Shown: positions 32,365 through 41,861, counted from the stretch's first letter. The stretch: 64,000 nt of DNA from Streptomyces sannanensis (GCF_039536205.1 NZ_BAAAYL010000001.1:2356001-2420000); one strand, 5' to 3'. Notes: generated by a model not told the origin, from the sequence alone. Translations and numbers: made by a program.

Positions 32365-33705
32365 TCATCCCCTCTTACGGAGAGAGATCTCGGAGACCGG
32401 CGCCGCGCCGGAGGCGGTCCTTGTACTACCCAGAGTACGCGTCCGACGGCTGACCGGTTCCACGGGTTCCGCGCGCCTCGCCCCGGCGGACCCGCCCACC
32501 AGGGCACGCCACGCCTCGCGCCGCACCTCGCGCGCGGTCTCCCGAGCGGTGCGCAGCGCCTCCCGGACGGTACGCCCGACCTCGGCCGTCACCCGGCGTA
32601 CGGACTGCCGGACGGTACGCACCACCGCAACCGCAGCCCGCCCGGCATCGCGCATCCAGTGCCCGAGGGGCGTGAGCACACCGAGGTACACCCAGCGCGC
32701 CGGCCGGCCGAGCAGATTCCACGCCAGCCACTTCAGCCCCCGGCCCACCGCGCGCGAGACGTATCCCGCGATGCGCCAGGCGTGTCCCGACGCAGCCACG
32801 ACCTCCCGCCCGACGGGGACGAGAACTCGCCGCCACAGCCGGACGAAGGGCGAGACCAGCCCGTGCGCCACGACCCACACCACGGCGGCCCACACGCCAC
32901 CCGCAGCCGCGGCGACGCCCCGGCCGACGGGGGTCAGTATGTGACGCCACGCCCACACGGACGGCGCAACGAGGAGGTTGACCACCAGCCACACGGCCGC
33001 GGCCGCGACACCGCCACAGATCCCGCGCACCAGCCGTACGATCCCCCGGCCGGTCGGTGCCAGCGCGCGCCGCCAGAACCGAACAGCGGGCTCGACCAGG
33101 CCTTTCATCACCAGCCACACAGTCCCCGCCCAGACCCGATGCGCGACGGCGGCGATCCCCGCACCGGCACCGCGCACCAGCCAGGCGATCCCCCGGCCCA
33201 CCGGCGTCAGCACCGACTGCCACATCCACACGGACGGCGCGACCAGAAGGTTCACCACCAGCCACACGGCCGCGACCCACAGCGCGCGGCCCACGGCCGC
33301 GATCCCGGACCGGATGGCGCGCAGCAACCAGGCGACGCCATGGAACAACGGGGCCAGCAGCCGATGCCACAGCCAGGTCGGCACCGGTACGAGAACATGC
33401 CGCCACAGCGCGGCCCACGGCCGGTGGAAGACGGCCTTGAGCAGCCACACCATGGCGGTCTCGGCCGTCTCCAAGAGCCACATCGCGATCCGCGCGACCG
33501 GGACCACGACATGGTCGAGCAGCCAGGGCAACGGATTCCTCAGCACCGTCCGGCGAACGGCACGCGCGCAGACCACCGCCGCGTCCCACAGCATCCGGAC
33601 CGGAACGACCAGGACCAGCACCACGATCCGTACCGGAATCCTGATCGCGACCACGAGGCAGCCCTGGGGTTCGGCCTCGTCCCCCGTGCGCTTCTCCAGC
33701 TCCAT
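32365..33705 (-). CDS. Repetitive amphipathic/membrane protein of unknown function
   Basis: 446 residues made largely of tandem units of about 37-45 residues, each of the type WLVVNLLVAPSVW.W followed by R..LTPVGRGI..LVRG. At least six units are visible between residues 60 and 330, rich in tryptophan, arginine and valine, and each could be a membrane-dipping helix pair. The C-terminal 110 residues are basic (VRTVRQSVRRVTAEVGRTVR, TARETAREVRREAW). ATG 33705 was chosen because the upstream extension is proline/arginine junk. No family is recognised. It lies between the two halves of the radical SAM system, next to the GOLPH3-like gene. Confidence 0.7.
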   Translation of the reverse strand: MELEKRTGDEAEPQGCLVVAIRIPVRIVVLVLVVPVRMLWDAAVVCARAVRRTVLRNPLPWLLDHVVVPVARIAMWLLETAETAMVWLLKAVFHRPWAALWRHVLVPVPTWLWHRLLAPLFHGVAWLLRAIRSGIAAVGRALWVAAVWLVVNLLVAPSVWMWQSVLTPVGRGIAWLVRGAGAGIAAVAHRVWAGTVWLVMKGLVEPAVRFWRRALAPTGRGIVRLVRGICGGVAAAAVWLVVNLLVAPSVWAWRHILTPVGRGVAAAAGGVWAAVVWVVAHGLVSPFVRLWRRVLVPVGREVVAASGHAWRIAGYVSRAVGRGLKWLAWNLLGRPARWVYLGVLTPLGHWMRDAGRAAVAVVRTVRQSVRRVTAEVGRTVREALRTARETAREVRREAWRALVGGSAGARRAEPVEPVSRRTRTLGSTRTASGAAPVSEISLRKRG

Positions 33706-33720
33706 ACCCGTACGGACGCG

Positions 33721-33756
33721 CCGGCCCGGCCCCGGGTTTCCCCGGGCCCGGGCCGG
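33721..33756. terminator. Hairpin downstream of the GOLPH3-like gene
   Basis: CCGGCCCGGCCCCGGG and CCCGGGCCCGGGCCGG form a near-perfect 16 bp G+C-only stem with loop TTTC, between the stop at 33805 and the next start at 33705. Confidence 0.7.
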
Positions 33757-33804
33757 CGCAGAAGTGTTACCGCACCACTGACCGTGGCCCACGCCGGGCC
33801 GGCG

Positions 33805-34410
33805 TCATTCGCCTCGCCAGATGTTGTCGAAGGCCGCCTCCTCGATGGCTCGTCGCCGGCGTACGGCCTCCAGTTCCAGCAACGCGTCGTTGACGGCGGC
33901 CAGCACGGTCGCCACCGCGTCGTCGTCCACGCTCGGGGGCTCCCCGGTCCGCGCGTCGCGGATTCCGACGGCTGAGGCGAGGGCGGCGAGGACCGGCTCG
34001 TTCGACGTCCAGCGGTCCGCCGCTCGGCGGCGATCGGGTGAATCGACCAGCTCCACACGGCTGGTCCGGGTGAGGAAGCCGCGGCGGCCCTGCCGAGTGA
34101 GTTGCCCTTCCGCCTCCAGGGCGGTCAGGTAGGTCGACGACAGTCCCCGGCCCCTGCGCCACAACCAGTCGTCGACCGACTCGTGCGGCGCCTCACGGAT
34201 GAGCGACGACGCGGCCTCGTCCAACAGGCGGTCGGCGAGCGTCGGGCGGTAGCCGGGCACGATGCGGTCGCCGTCCAGGGTGATGGCCTGTGACCCGAGG
34301 AGATCGATCGCCTCGGCCCCCGCGAGCGCGAGCGACAGGTCGCCCTGCTCCACGGGACGACTGGGCGCCACGTCCATGGCGATGATCAACAGGTCCCGCG
34401 CTGTGGTCAT
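33805..34410 (-). CDS. GOLPH3/VPS74 (GPP34) domain protein
   Basis: 201 residues. It starts MTTARDLLIIAMD; the acidic-hydrophobic GDLSLALAGAEAIDL, then ITLDGDRIVPG and the R-x-R-G-L-type segment WRRGRGLSSTYLTALEAEG are typical of the bacterial GPP34 family. Eukaryotic GOLPH3 binds phosphatidylinositol-4-phosphate and retains glycosyltransferases in the Golgi. The bacterial proteins are common in actinomycetes and of unknown role. ATG 34410 was preferred over an upstream in-frame start at 34422. The short, helical, membrane-peripheral character and proximity to glycan genes are suggestive only. Confidence 0.85.
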   Translation of the reverse strand: MTTARDLLIIAMDVAPSRPVEQGDLSLALAGAEAIDLLGSQAITLDGDRIVPGYRPTLADRLLDEAASSLIREAPHESVDDWLWRRGRGLSSTYLTALEAEGQLTRQGRRGFLTRTSRVELVDSPDRRRAADRWTSNEPVLAALASAVGIRDARTGEPPSVDDDAVATVLAAVNDALLELEAVRRRRAIEEAAFDNIWRGE

Positions 34411-34503
34411 GTACGGCTCCACATCAGTGGAATTCGGTTCCGCCGGGCACGTGCGGATACGAGCTTACGGAGCGGGGACGGCCGCTGCGACCGCACCGAC
34501 GAC

Positions 34504-34536
34504 GCAGCCTCTGCCGCGACTCGCGGCAGAGGCTGC
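34504..34536. terminator. Terminator after the radical SAM gene
   Basis: GCAGCCTCTGCCGCGA and TCGCGGCAGAGGCTGC form an almost loopless 15-16 bp stem, 38 bp beyond the stop at 34575. Confidence 0.85.
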
Positions 34537-34574
34537 ACGGTACTCCGGATCCGGTCCGTTGTTCCTGGCTGTTC

Positions 34575-36509
34575 TTACTGGCCGGAGCTGTTGACGACGC
34601 TCAGCGGAAGCAGCTTCTTGCCGGTCGGGCCGATCTGGATCGACGTCTGCATCTGAGGACACACGCCACAGTCGAAGCACGGCGTCCAGCGGCAGTCCTC
34701 GACCTCGGTCTCGTCGAGGGCGTCCTGCCAGTCCTCCCAGAGCCAGTCCTTGTCCAGACCGGAGTCCAGGTGATCCCAGGGCAGGACCTCCTCGTACGTG
34801 CGCTCACGCGTGGTGTACCAGTCGACGTCGACACCGGACTCCGGCAGCGTCTTCGCCGCGCAGTCCATCCAGCGGTCGTACGAGAAGTGCTCACGCCAGC
34901 CGTCGAAGCGGCCGCCGTCCTCGTACACCGCGCGGATCACCGCGCCGATGCGCCGGTCGCCGCGGGAGAGCAGGCCCTCGACGATGCCGGGCTTGCCGTC
35001 GTGGTACCGGAAGCCGATCGAACGGCCGTACTTCTTGTCGCCGCGGATCTTGTCGCGCAGCTTCTCCAGACGCGCGTCGGTCTCCTCGGCCGAGAGCTGC
35101 GGCGCCCACTGGAAGGGGGTGTGCGGCTTCGGCACGAAACCGCCGATCGACACCGTGCAGCGGATGTCGTTGGACTTCGACACCTCGCGGCCCTTGGCGA
35201 TGACGTTCATCGCCATGTCGGCGATCTGGAGGACGTCGTCGTCCGTCTCGGTCGGCAGGCCGCACATGAAGTACAGCTTCACCTGGCGCCAGCCGTTGCC
35301 GTAGGCCGTGGCGACCGTACGGATCAGGTCCTCCTCCGAGACCATCTTGTTGATGACCTTGCGCATGCGCTCGGAGCCGCCCTCGGGAGCGAAGGTCAGA
35401 CCGGAACGGCGGCCGTTACGGGTCAGCTCGTTCGCCAGGTCGACGTTGAACGCGTCGACACGGGTGGACGGGAGGGACAGACCGATCTTGTCCGCCTCGT
35501 ACCGGTCGGCAAGACCCTTCGCGATGTCACCGATCTCGCTGTGGTCCGCGGAGGAGAGGGAGAGCAGGCCGACCTCCTCGAAGCCGGTCGCGCGCAGGCC
35601 CCTGTCCACCATCTCGCCGATGCCGGTGATGCTTCGCTCCCGCACGGGGCGCGTGATCATGCCGGCCTGGCAGAAACGGCAGCCGCGGGTGCAGCCGCGG
35701 AAGATCTCGACGGACATCCGCTCATGGACGGTCTCGGCGAGCGGGACGAGCGGCTGCTTCGGGTACGGCCACTCGTCCAGGTCCATGACGGTGTGCTTGG
35801 ACACGCGCCACGGCACGCCGGAGCGGTTCGGCACGACACGGCCGATGCGGCCGTCCGGCAGGTACTCGACGTCGTAGAAGCCGGGGACGTACACACCACC
35901 GGTGCGGGCGAGGCGGAAGAGCAGCTCCTCGCGACCGCCGGGGCGGCCCTCGGCCTTCCAGGCGCGGATGATGTCCGTGATCTCGAGCACCGCCTGCTCA
36001 CCGTCGCCGATGACCGCGCAGTCGATGAACTCCGCGATCGGCTCGGGGTTGAAGGCCGCGTGGCCGCCCGCGAGGACGATCGGGTCGTCGATGGTGCGGT
36101 CCGCCGCGCTGAGCGGAATGCCGGCGAGGTCGAGAGCCGTGAGCATGTTGGTGTAGCCGAGCTCCGTGGAGAAGCTCAGGCCGAACACATCGAAAGCCTT
36201 TACGGGTCGATGTGAATCCACCGTGAACTGCGGCACGCGGTGCTCGCGCATCAGCTCCTCGAGGTCCGGCCACACGCTGTAGGTGCGCTCGGCGAGGACG
36301 CCCTCACGCTCGTTGAGTACCTCGTAGAGGATCATGACGCCCTGGTTGGGCAGACCGACCTCGTACGCGTCCGGGTACATGAGCGCCCAACGGACGTCAC
36401 ACTCCTCCCACGGTTTGACCGTGGAGTTGAGCTCACCACCGACGTACTGGATCGGCTTCTGCACGTGCGGGAGCAGGGCCTCGAGCTGTGGGAAGACCGA
36501 TGCGGACAT
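34575..36509 (-). CDS. TIGR03960 family radical SAM protein
   Basis: 644 residues. The N-terminal 200 residues resemble a B12-binding-like Rossmann domain (YPDAYEVGLPNQGVMILYEV, VFGLSFSTELGYTNMLTAL, VLAGGHAAFNPEP). The radical SAM core carries the iron-sulfur motif CTRGCRFCQ (C-x3-C-x2-C) near 270 and LKLYFMCGLPTETDDD near 410. The C-terminus has an additional cysteine cluster CFDCGVCPQ. The substrate is unknown. In many genomes a DUF2344 domain completes the polypeptide; here that part is the separate gene at 31459. The start ATG 36509 fits the family N-terminus. Confidence 0.92.
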   Translation of the reverse strand: MSASVFPQLEALLPHVQKPIQYVGGELNSTVKPWEECDVRWALMYPDAYEVGLPNQGVMILYEVLNEREGVLAERTYSVWPDLEELMREHRVPQFTVDSHRPVKAFDVFGLSFSTELGYTNMLTALDLAGIPLSAADRTIDDPIVLAGGHAAFNPEPIAEFIDCAVIGDGEQAVLEITDIIRAWKAEGRPGGREELLFRLARTGGVYVPGFYDVEYLPDGRIGRVVPNRSGVPWRVSKHTVMDLDEWPYPKQPLVPLAETVHERMSVEIFRGCTRGCRFCQAGMITRPVRERSITGIGEMVDRGLRATGFEEVGLLSLSSADHSEIGDIAKGLADRYEADKIGLSLPSTRVDAFNVDLANELTRNGRRSGLTFAPEGGSERMRKVINKMVSEEDLIRTVATAYGNGWRQVKLYFMCGLPTETDDDVLQIADMAMNVIAKGREVSKSNDIRCTVSIGGFVPKPHTPFQWAPQLSAEETDARLEKLRDKIRGDKKYGRSIGFRYHDGKPGIVEGLLSRGDRRIGAVIRAVYEDGGRFDGWREHFSYDRWMDCAAKTLPESGVDVDWYTTRERTYEEVLPWDHLDSGLDKDWLWEDWQDALDETEVEDCRWTPCFDCGVCPQMQTSIQIGPTGKKLLPLSVVNSSGQ

Positions 36510-36678
36510 CTCGAACCTTCATGAGCGGGCAAGGGGTGACTCTCAAGCGTAACCGCAACGGAGTCACCCCTTGGCACGGCGATCGGATCATGCCCGCGGC
36601 AGCGAGAGAAGGCCGACGGATCACCCCTGCGTCGGCGGGGAAGCCGTGCACCGACAAAACGATCGGCCCCGCACCCGG

Positions 36679-38181
36679 TTACGCCGACAGCTCCGCCGCC
36701 TTCGCCCACGCCGCCGGCAGCTCCGCCTCGTCCTTCGCCGCTCGCTGCTCCTCCCTGCCGTACAACACCCCGTACGTGAATGTGCTCTCCCCCGCGTCAT
36801 GCGCCTGGACAGCCAGGTCGTCCCGCAGGGTGGTGCGGGCCATGACGCTGTCCTGGTGGTCGCCGAGCAGGGTCTGCAGGGACTTCGCCGCGCTGACGAT
36901 GTCCGCGGCCGGGTCGCCGAGGGCCGGTTCCGCGGCCTCCGCCGCGTAGCGCAGGCGCTTGGCGTCCTTCCGGGACTCGTGCAGGGCGACGTCGCGTTCG
37001 CTGCCGGGCTCCTTGGCCATGGCCTCGTCGATATGTGCGGCGAGGCGGGCGTGGTCGCGGCGAACCGCCTTGGCGATCACCTTCTTCGGCTTCCCGGCGG
37101 ACTTGGGCAGCAGCGGCGGGTCGGCGAGCAGGACGTCGAGGGTCTCCAGCAGAGTGAGGTAGCGCTTGCCGTCGAGGACGGCCGTCAGCCGCTCGCGCGA
37201 GCCGGCCTCGGTGGCGTGCGACCAGGTGTCCAGGCGGGTGCGGACCGGGCCGACGACCAGCTCTTCGGGCAGTTCGCCGAGTCGTTCGTCCAGCCGCTCG
37301 GTGAGCACTTCCCGGTCGCGGTCGACGCCCAGTTCGGCGGCCAGCCATTTGAGTTCGACGCCGATGGGGCGGGTGGTCTCGCGGTCGAGGACACGGCGGT
37401 ACGAGCGGAAGACGCTGCGCATCCGGCGGGTGGCGACGCGCATGCGGTGCACGGAGTCGGGGAGGTCGCGGCGCACGGCGGGGTCGAGCTCGACGATGGC
37501 GTCCCGCTGGGCATGTACGTACGCGAGGACGTGGTCGCCGGCGGTCTTCGGCTTGGCCTGCTTCTTGGGCGGCTCGGGTACCGTGCCGGTCTCGGCCAGG
37601 GCCCGGGACAGCTTGGACGGGGCCTCGGACGGACGGATGTCCGCCTTGCGGAGGCGTTTGTCGACGGCGTCCAGCAGCGCCGGGTCGCCGACGTCGGCCA
37701 GTTCGACCTCGATCTCGGTCCAGGACACCGTGGCACCGCCGTCGGTGAGGCGTTCGGCGAGGACCGTGTCGACGCTGAGCTCGGCGAGCAGGGTGCCGTC
37801 CCCGTCGACCAGGTGGCGGACTTCGCGGGAGGAGAGGAGCCGTACGACGGGCTTGAGCTCGGAGTCGCGGATGCGGGAGCGGAGCAGGCCGGACAGGGAG
37901 CTCGGCAGGGTGTCGGTGAGCGGGGCGCGGATCTCGTCACGGATGCCGGTCGTGACCGGGAATTTCAGATGCCAGCCCGCGTCGTCGCCGCCGGTCCTGC
38001 GGCGCAGGGTGATGCCGTCGGCGGCGAGCCGCAGTCCGGGGGTGTCGTAGTAGACGGCGTCCAGCTCGGCGACGCCCTTGTCGAGGACGGCCGCCACCCC
38101 GGCCACCCGGGTCAGATCGGGCAGCCGGGTGTCCGCACTGGCTTCGTATTTCCGCTCGATTTCGCGCTTTGTGTCCGCCAT
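36679..38181 (-). CDS. CYTH and CHAD domain protein
   Basis: 500 residues. The N-terminal CYTH (triphosphate tunnel metalloenzyme) domain starts with the diagnostic E-x-E-x-K motif in KREIERKYEAS and includes VYYDTPGLRL and LRRRTGGDDAGWHLKFP. From about 215 the all-helical CHAD domain has conserved histidines in SVHRMRVATRRMRS and LHESRKDAKRLRYAAE. CYTH-CHAD proteins are associated with inorganic polyphosphate binding or hydrolysis. It is probably monocistronic: a hairpin at 38271 separates it from rodA. Confidence 0.93.
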   Translation of the reverse strand: MADTKREIERKYEASADTRLPDLTRVAGVAAVLDKGVAELDAVYYDTPGLRLAADGITLRRRTGGDDAGWHLKFPVTTGIRDEIRAPLTDTLPSSLSGLLRSRIRDSELKPVVRLLSSREVRHLVDGDGTLLAELSVDTVLAERLTDGGATVSWTEIEVELADVGDPALLDAVDKRLRKADIRPSEAPSKLSRALAETGTVPEPPKKQAKPKTAGDHVLAYVHAQRDAIVELDPAVRRDLPDSVHRMRVATRRMRSVFRSYRRVLDRETTRPIGVELKWLAAELGVDRDREVLTERLDERLGELPEELVVGPVRTRLDTWSHATEAGSRERLTAVLDGKRYLTLLETLDVLLADPPLLPKSAGKPKKVIAKAVRRDHARLAAHIDEAMAKEPGSERDVALHESRKDAKRLRYAAEAAEPALGDPAADIVSAAKSLQTLLGDHQDSVMARTTLRDDLAVQAHDAGESTFTYGVLYGREEQRAAKDEAELPAAWAKAAELSA

Positions 38182-38270
38182 GAACCGAATCTAATCCCGT
38201 CGGCGACAACTTGGGCAGTACGCCCGCCGGGTCCGGTCCGGTTGGTCAGGCCGGATCAGGGAGCTGCGGT

Positions 38271-38329
38271 CCCCCGGCTACCTCCCCCGGCTACCGCTGG
38301 GGGAGGTAGCCGGGGGAGGTAGCCGGGGG
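38271..38329. repeat. Palindromic repeat/terminator after rodA
   Basis: CCCCCGGCTACCTCCCCCGG plus CTACC pairs perfectly over 25 bp with its complement around a nine-base loop. The core (CTACCTCCCCC.GCTACCGCTGGGGGAGGTAG in pattern) is the same as the centre of the element at 62693-62819 but lacks the CTAGTGCTGTG ends. It lies between the rodA stop and the CYTH-CHAD gene and should act as a terminator. Confidence 0.75.
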
Positions 38330-38365
38330 AGCGTCACGACGGGGCAAACGTGGCCGGGAGGGGCA

Positions 38366-39565
38366 CTATGCGCTTATCGGTCGTTGTACCCGGATGGACT
38401 GCAGCAGGCCGATCGCGATCCAGACGGCGAACATCGAGGAGCCGCCGTACGAAACGAACGGCAGGGGGAGGCCCGCGACCGGCATGATGCCGAGCGTCAT
38501 CCCGATGTTCTCGAAGGACTGGAACGCGAACCAGGCGATGATGCCGGCGGCGACGATCGTGCCGTACAGCTCGGTGGTTTCGCGGGCGATCCGGCAGGCC
38601 CGCCAGAGCACCACGCCGAGCAGGAGGATGATGAGGCCCGCGCCGATGAAGCCCAGTTCCTCACCCGCGACGGTGAAGACGAAGTCGGTCTGCTGTTCGG
38701 GGACGAACTGGCCGGTGGTCTGGGAGCCCTTGAAGAGGCCGGTGCCCAGCAGTCCGCCGGAACCGATGGCGATGCGCGCCTGGTTGGTGTTGTAGCCGAC
38801 GCCCGCCGGGTCGAGTTCCGGGTTGGCGAAGGCGGCGAACCGGTTGATCTGGTACTCGTCGAGCAGGCCGAGCGTGGCGACGAGCACGGCGCCGATCACA
38901 CCCGCGCCGATCAGGCCGAAGATCCACCGGTTGGAGGCACCCGAGGCGAGGAGCACGCCGAGCACGATCACCGCTATCACCATGACCGAGCCGAGGTCCG
39001 GCATCAGCATGATGATCAATACCGGCAGTACGGCCATGCCCAGGGCCTTGAGCACCGTGCGGTGGTCGGGGTGCTCCTGGTCGCCCGCGTCGACGCGGGC
39101 GGCGAGCAGCACCGCCATGCCCAGAATGATCGTGATCTTGGTGAACTCGGAAGGCTGGAGCGAGAAGCCGCCGCCGATCACGATCCATGCGTGCGCGCCG
39201 TTGATGGTCGCGCCGAGCGGGGTGAGGACGGCCAGGACCAGGACGACCGAGAGCCCGTAGAGGAAGGGCACGGCACCCCGCAGGGTGCGGTGTCCCAGCC
39301 AGATCGTGCCGGCCATCAGGGTAAGCCCGATACCGGTGTTCAGGATGTGCCGGAAGAGGAAGTAGTACGGATCGCCCTGGTTGAGCTCGGTGCGGTTGCG
39401 GGTCGCGGACCACACCAGCAGCGCGCCGAGGAGGGACAGCGCGAGGGCCGACAGGAGCATCGTCCAGTCGAGCCGGCGCAGCACGGAGTCGCGCGCGGTG
39501 AGCTTGGTCCAGGCCCCCTTGTCGGGGGCGTAACGCGGGACGGAGAAGTTGTTGGCGCCTGCCAT
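38366..39565 (-). CDS. rodA: SEDS peptidoglycan glycosyltransferase RodA
   Basis: 399 residues with about ten transmembrane helices. It polymerises lipid II glycan strands together with its cognate class B PBP, encoded immediately upstream. SEDS motifs seen: FSLQPSEFTKITIILGMAV, MLMPDLGSVMVIAVIVLG, VPEQQTDFVFTVAGEELGFIG, FQSFENIGMTLGIMPVAGLPLPFVSYGGSSM. ATG 39565 is 4 bp after the mrdA stop; the longer upstream reading lies within mrdA and is rejected. Last gene of the mre operon, followed by a strong hairpin. Confidence 0.96.
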   Translation of the reverse strand: MAGANNFSVPRYAPDKGAWTKLTARDSVLRRLDWTMLLSALALSLLGALLVWSATRNRTELNQGDPYYFLFRHILNTGIGLTLMAGTIWLGHRTLRGAVPFLYGLSVVLVLAVLTPLGATINGAHAWIVIGGGFSLQPSEFTKITIILGMAVLLAARVDAGDQEHPDHRTVLKALGMAVLPVLIIMLMPDLGSVMVIAVIVLGVLLASGASNRWIFGLIGAGVIGAVLVATLGLLDEYQINRFAAFANPELDPAGVGYNTNQARIAIGSGGLLGTGLFKGSQTTGQFVPEQQTDFVFTVAGEELGFIGAGLIILLLGVVLWRACRIARETTELYGTIVAAGIIAWFAFQSFENIGMTLGIMPVAGLPLPFVSYGGSSMFAVWIAIGLLQSIRVQRPISA

Positions 39566-39569
39566 CGTG

Positions 39570-41816
39570 TCAGTCCCTCCGCCATGCGGCCGGCGGTCCG
39601 GCGACGGGGTCGACCGGGTCCTGATCGGCCGGGTCCTGGGACGTGCTCGGGCTCGGGCTCGCGCCCGGGTCCTGGCCGTCCACGCCCCCCTTCTCGACCT
39701 TCTGCGAGTTCGGGTCGTACGGCGCGATCTTCGGCGCGTCGATCGAACCGTCCGGCTGGACCTTGGGCAGGCCCTTCTGAGGCTGCGGCAGCAGGGCCTT
39801 CTTGAGGTCCTGCTTGCCCTCCTCGTCGAGCCCGTACAGCGCGTTGTAGATCTTGCGTACGGCGGGGCCCGAGGCACCGGAACCGGTGCCGCCCTGGGAG
39901 ATCGTCATGACGATCGCGTAGTCCTTGGTGTACGTGGCGAACCAGGAGGTCGTCTGCTTTCCGTAGACCTCCGCCGTACCGGTCTTGGCGTGCAGCGGGA
40001 TCTTGTCCTGCGGCCAGCCGCCGAATCGCCAGGCGGCGGTACCGCGGGTCACGACCGCCGCGAGGGCTTCGTCCATCAAGTCGCGCGTCTGCGCGTTGAA
40101 CGGCAGCCGGCCGTGCGACTTGGGCTTGATCTCGCGAATGTCCTTGCCGTCGGGGCTGATGACGGCCTTGCCGATGGTCGGGTTCCAGAGCGTCCCGCCG
40201 TTGCTGATCGCGGCGTAGATGGTCGCCATCTGAATGGGGGTGACCAGTGTGTCGCCTTGGCCGATGGCGTAGTTGACGGAGTCACCGGCGCGCATGATGT
40301 TGCCCTCGAGACAGCCCTCGTAGGCGATCCGCTCGACATAGGTGCCGTCCTTCTTGCCCTGCTTGCACCAGGCGGCCTTGTTGGCCTCCCAGAAGCGCTG
40401 CTTCCACTGGCGGTCGGGGACCCGGCCGGCGACCTCGTTGGGAATGTCGATGCCGGTCTCGGCGCCCAGGCCGAACTGGTGAGCGGTCTTGTAGAACCAG
40501 TCCGCCGGGTGCTTCTTGGGGTGGATGCCGCCGTCCTTCAGCCACTGCTGGTGCGCGAGGGCGTAGAAGACGGTGTCGCAGGAGACCTCGAGCGCCTGGC
40601 CGAGGGTGATGCTGCCGTGGCCCTGGGACTCGAAGTTCTTGAAGACCTGGCCGCCGACGGAGTACGAACTGGGGCACGCGTAGCGGCCCTTGAAGTCGTA
40701 GCCGGCGTTGACCGCGGCGGTGGTCGAGATGACCTTGAAGATCGAGCCGGGGGCGGCCTGGCCCTGGATGGCCCGGTTCAGCAGCGGGTAGTTGGACTTC
40801 TTGCCGGTGAGCTTGGCGTAGTCCTTGGCGGAGATTCCGCCGACCCAGGTGTTGGGGTTGTACGTCGGCTGGGAGGCCATGGCGACGACCCGGCCGGTCT
40901 TCGCCTCCATGACGACGACGGCACCGGCGTCGGCCTTGTAGTTCTCGCCGGTGTTCTTGTCGACGACCTTGCGGGCCTCGACCATCGCGTTGTGCAGCTC
41001 CCATTCGGCGACCGCCTGCACACGGGCGTCGATGGAGGTGACCAGATTGGAGCCGGGCACGGCGGGGTCGGGCTTGGCCTGGCCGATGACCCGGCCGAGG
41101 TTGTCGACCTCGTAGCGGGTGACGCCGGCCTTGCCACGCAACTCCTTGTCGTACGTACGCTCGACACCGGAGCGGCCGACCTGGTCGGAGCGCAGATACG
41201 GCGATTCGGTGTCCTTGGCCTTCTCGATCTCCTGGTCGGTGACGGGGGAGAGATAGCCGAGGACCTGTGCGGTGTTGGCCTTGCCGGGCGCGGGGTAGCG
41301 GCGTACGGCGGTCGGCTCGGCGGTGATGCCGGGGAAGTCCTCGGCCCGCTCACGGATCTGCAGGGCCTGCTGGGTGGTGGCCTCGTCGGTGACCGGGATC
41401 GGCTGATACGGGGAGCCGTTCCAGCAGGGCTTCGGGGTCTTGGAGTCGCAGAGCCTGATCTTGTTGATGACGTCCTCGGGCTTCATGCCGAGAACGGCCG
41501 CGAGGCGGGTCAGGACGGCCTTGCCGTTGTCCTTCATCTTCATCAGGGCGGTGCGGGACGCGGAGACGACCAGCCGGGTCTCGTTGTCGGCGAGCGGTAC
41601 GCCGCGGGCATCGAGGATCGAACCGCGCACGGCGGGCTGCACGACCCGCTGGACGTGGTTGCCGGAGGCCTCCTTGGCGTACTCGTCGCCGTTGCGGATC
41701 TGGAGATACCAGAGGCGGCCGCCGAGCGTGGCCAGCAGCGAGAACACCAGCACCTGGATGATGACGAGGCGGATCTGGACCCGGGGGGTCCGCCCGGTCT
41801 CGGGAATGTTGCTCAT
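39570..41816 (-). CDS. mrdA: Penicillin-binding protein 2 (class B transpeptidase)
   Basis: 748 residues. A short cytoplasmic tail and one membrane anchor (IRLVIIQVLVFSLLATLGG) precede the PBP dimerisation region and the transpeptidase domain. Active-site motifs: S-x-x-K in AAPGSIFKVIS, S-x-D/N in EVSCDTVFYALAHQ, and KTG in LHAKTGTAEVYG. The C-terminal 70 residues are a proline/aspartate-rich tail. Two cysteine-containing inserts (CDSKTPKPC and CKQGKKDGTYVERIAYEGC) are notable and common in actinomycete PBP2. It crosslinks wall peptides with RodA in lateral or spore wall synthesis. Confidence 0.96.
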   Translation of the reverse strand: MSNIPETGRTPRVQIRLVIIQVLVFSLLATLGGRLWYLQIRNGDEYAKEASGNHVQRVVQPAVRGSILDARGVPLADNETRLVVSASRTALMKMKDNGKAVLTRLAAVLGMKPEDVINKIRLCDSKTPKPCWNGSPYQPIPVTDEATTQQALQIRERAEDFPGITAEPTAVRRYPAPGKANTAQVLGYLSPVTDQEIEKAKDTESPYLRSDQVGRSGVERTYDKELRGKAGVTRYEVDNLGRVIGQAKPDPAVPGSNLVTSIDARVQAVAEWELHNAMVEARKVVDKNTGENYKADAGAVVVMEAKTGRVVAMASQPTYNPNTWVGGISAKDYAKLTGKKSNYPLLNRAIQGQAAPGSIFKVISTTAAVNAGYDFKGRYACPSSYSVGGQVFKNFESQGHGSITLGQALEVSCDTVFYALAHQQWLKDGGIHPKKHPADWFYKTAHQFGLGAETGIDIPNEVAGRVPDRQWKQRFWEANKAAWCKQGKKDGTYVERIAYEGCLEGNIMRAGDSVNYAIGQGDTLVTPIQMATIYAAISNGGTLWNPTIGKAVISPDGKDIREIKPKSHGRLPFNAQTRDLMDEALAAVVTRGTAAWRFGGWPQDKIPLHAKTGTAEVYGKQTTSWFATYTKDYAIVMTISQGGTGSGASGPAVRKIYNALYGLDEEGKQDLKKALLPQPQKGLPKVQPDGSIDAPKIAPYDPNSQKVEKGGVDGQDPGASPSPSTSQDPADQDPVDPVAGPPAAWRRD

Positions 41817-41861
41817 GCTTCCCCCCTCCAGGGGTCTGGGGGCGTCCCCCTGGACGGACGC

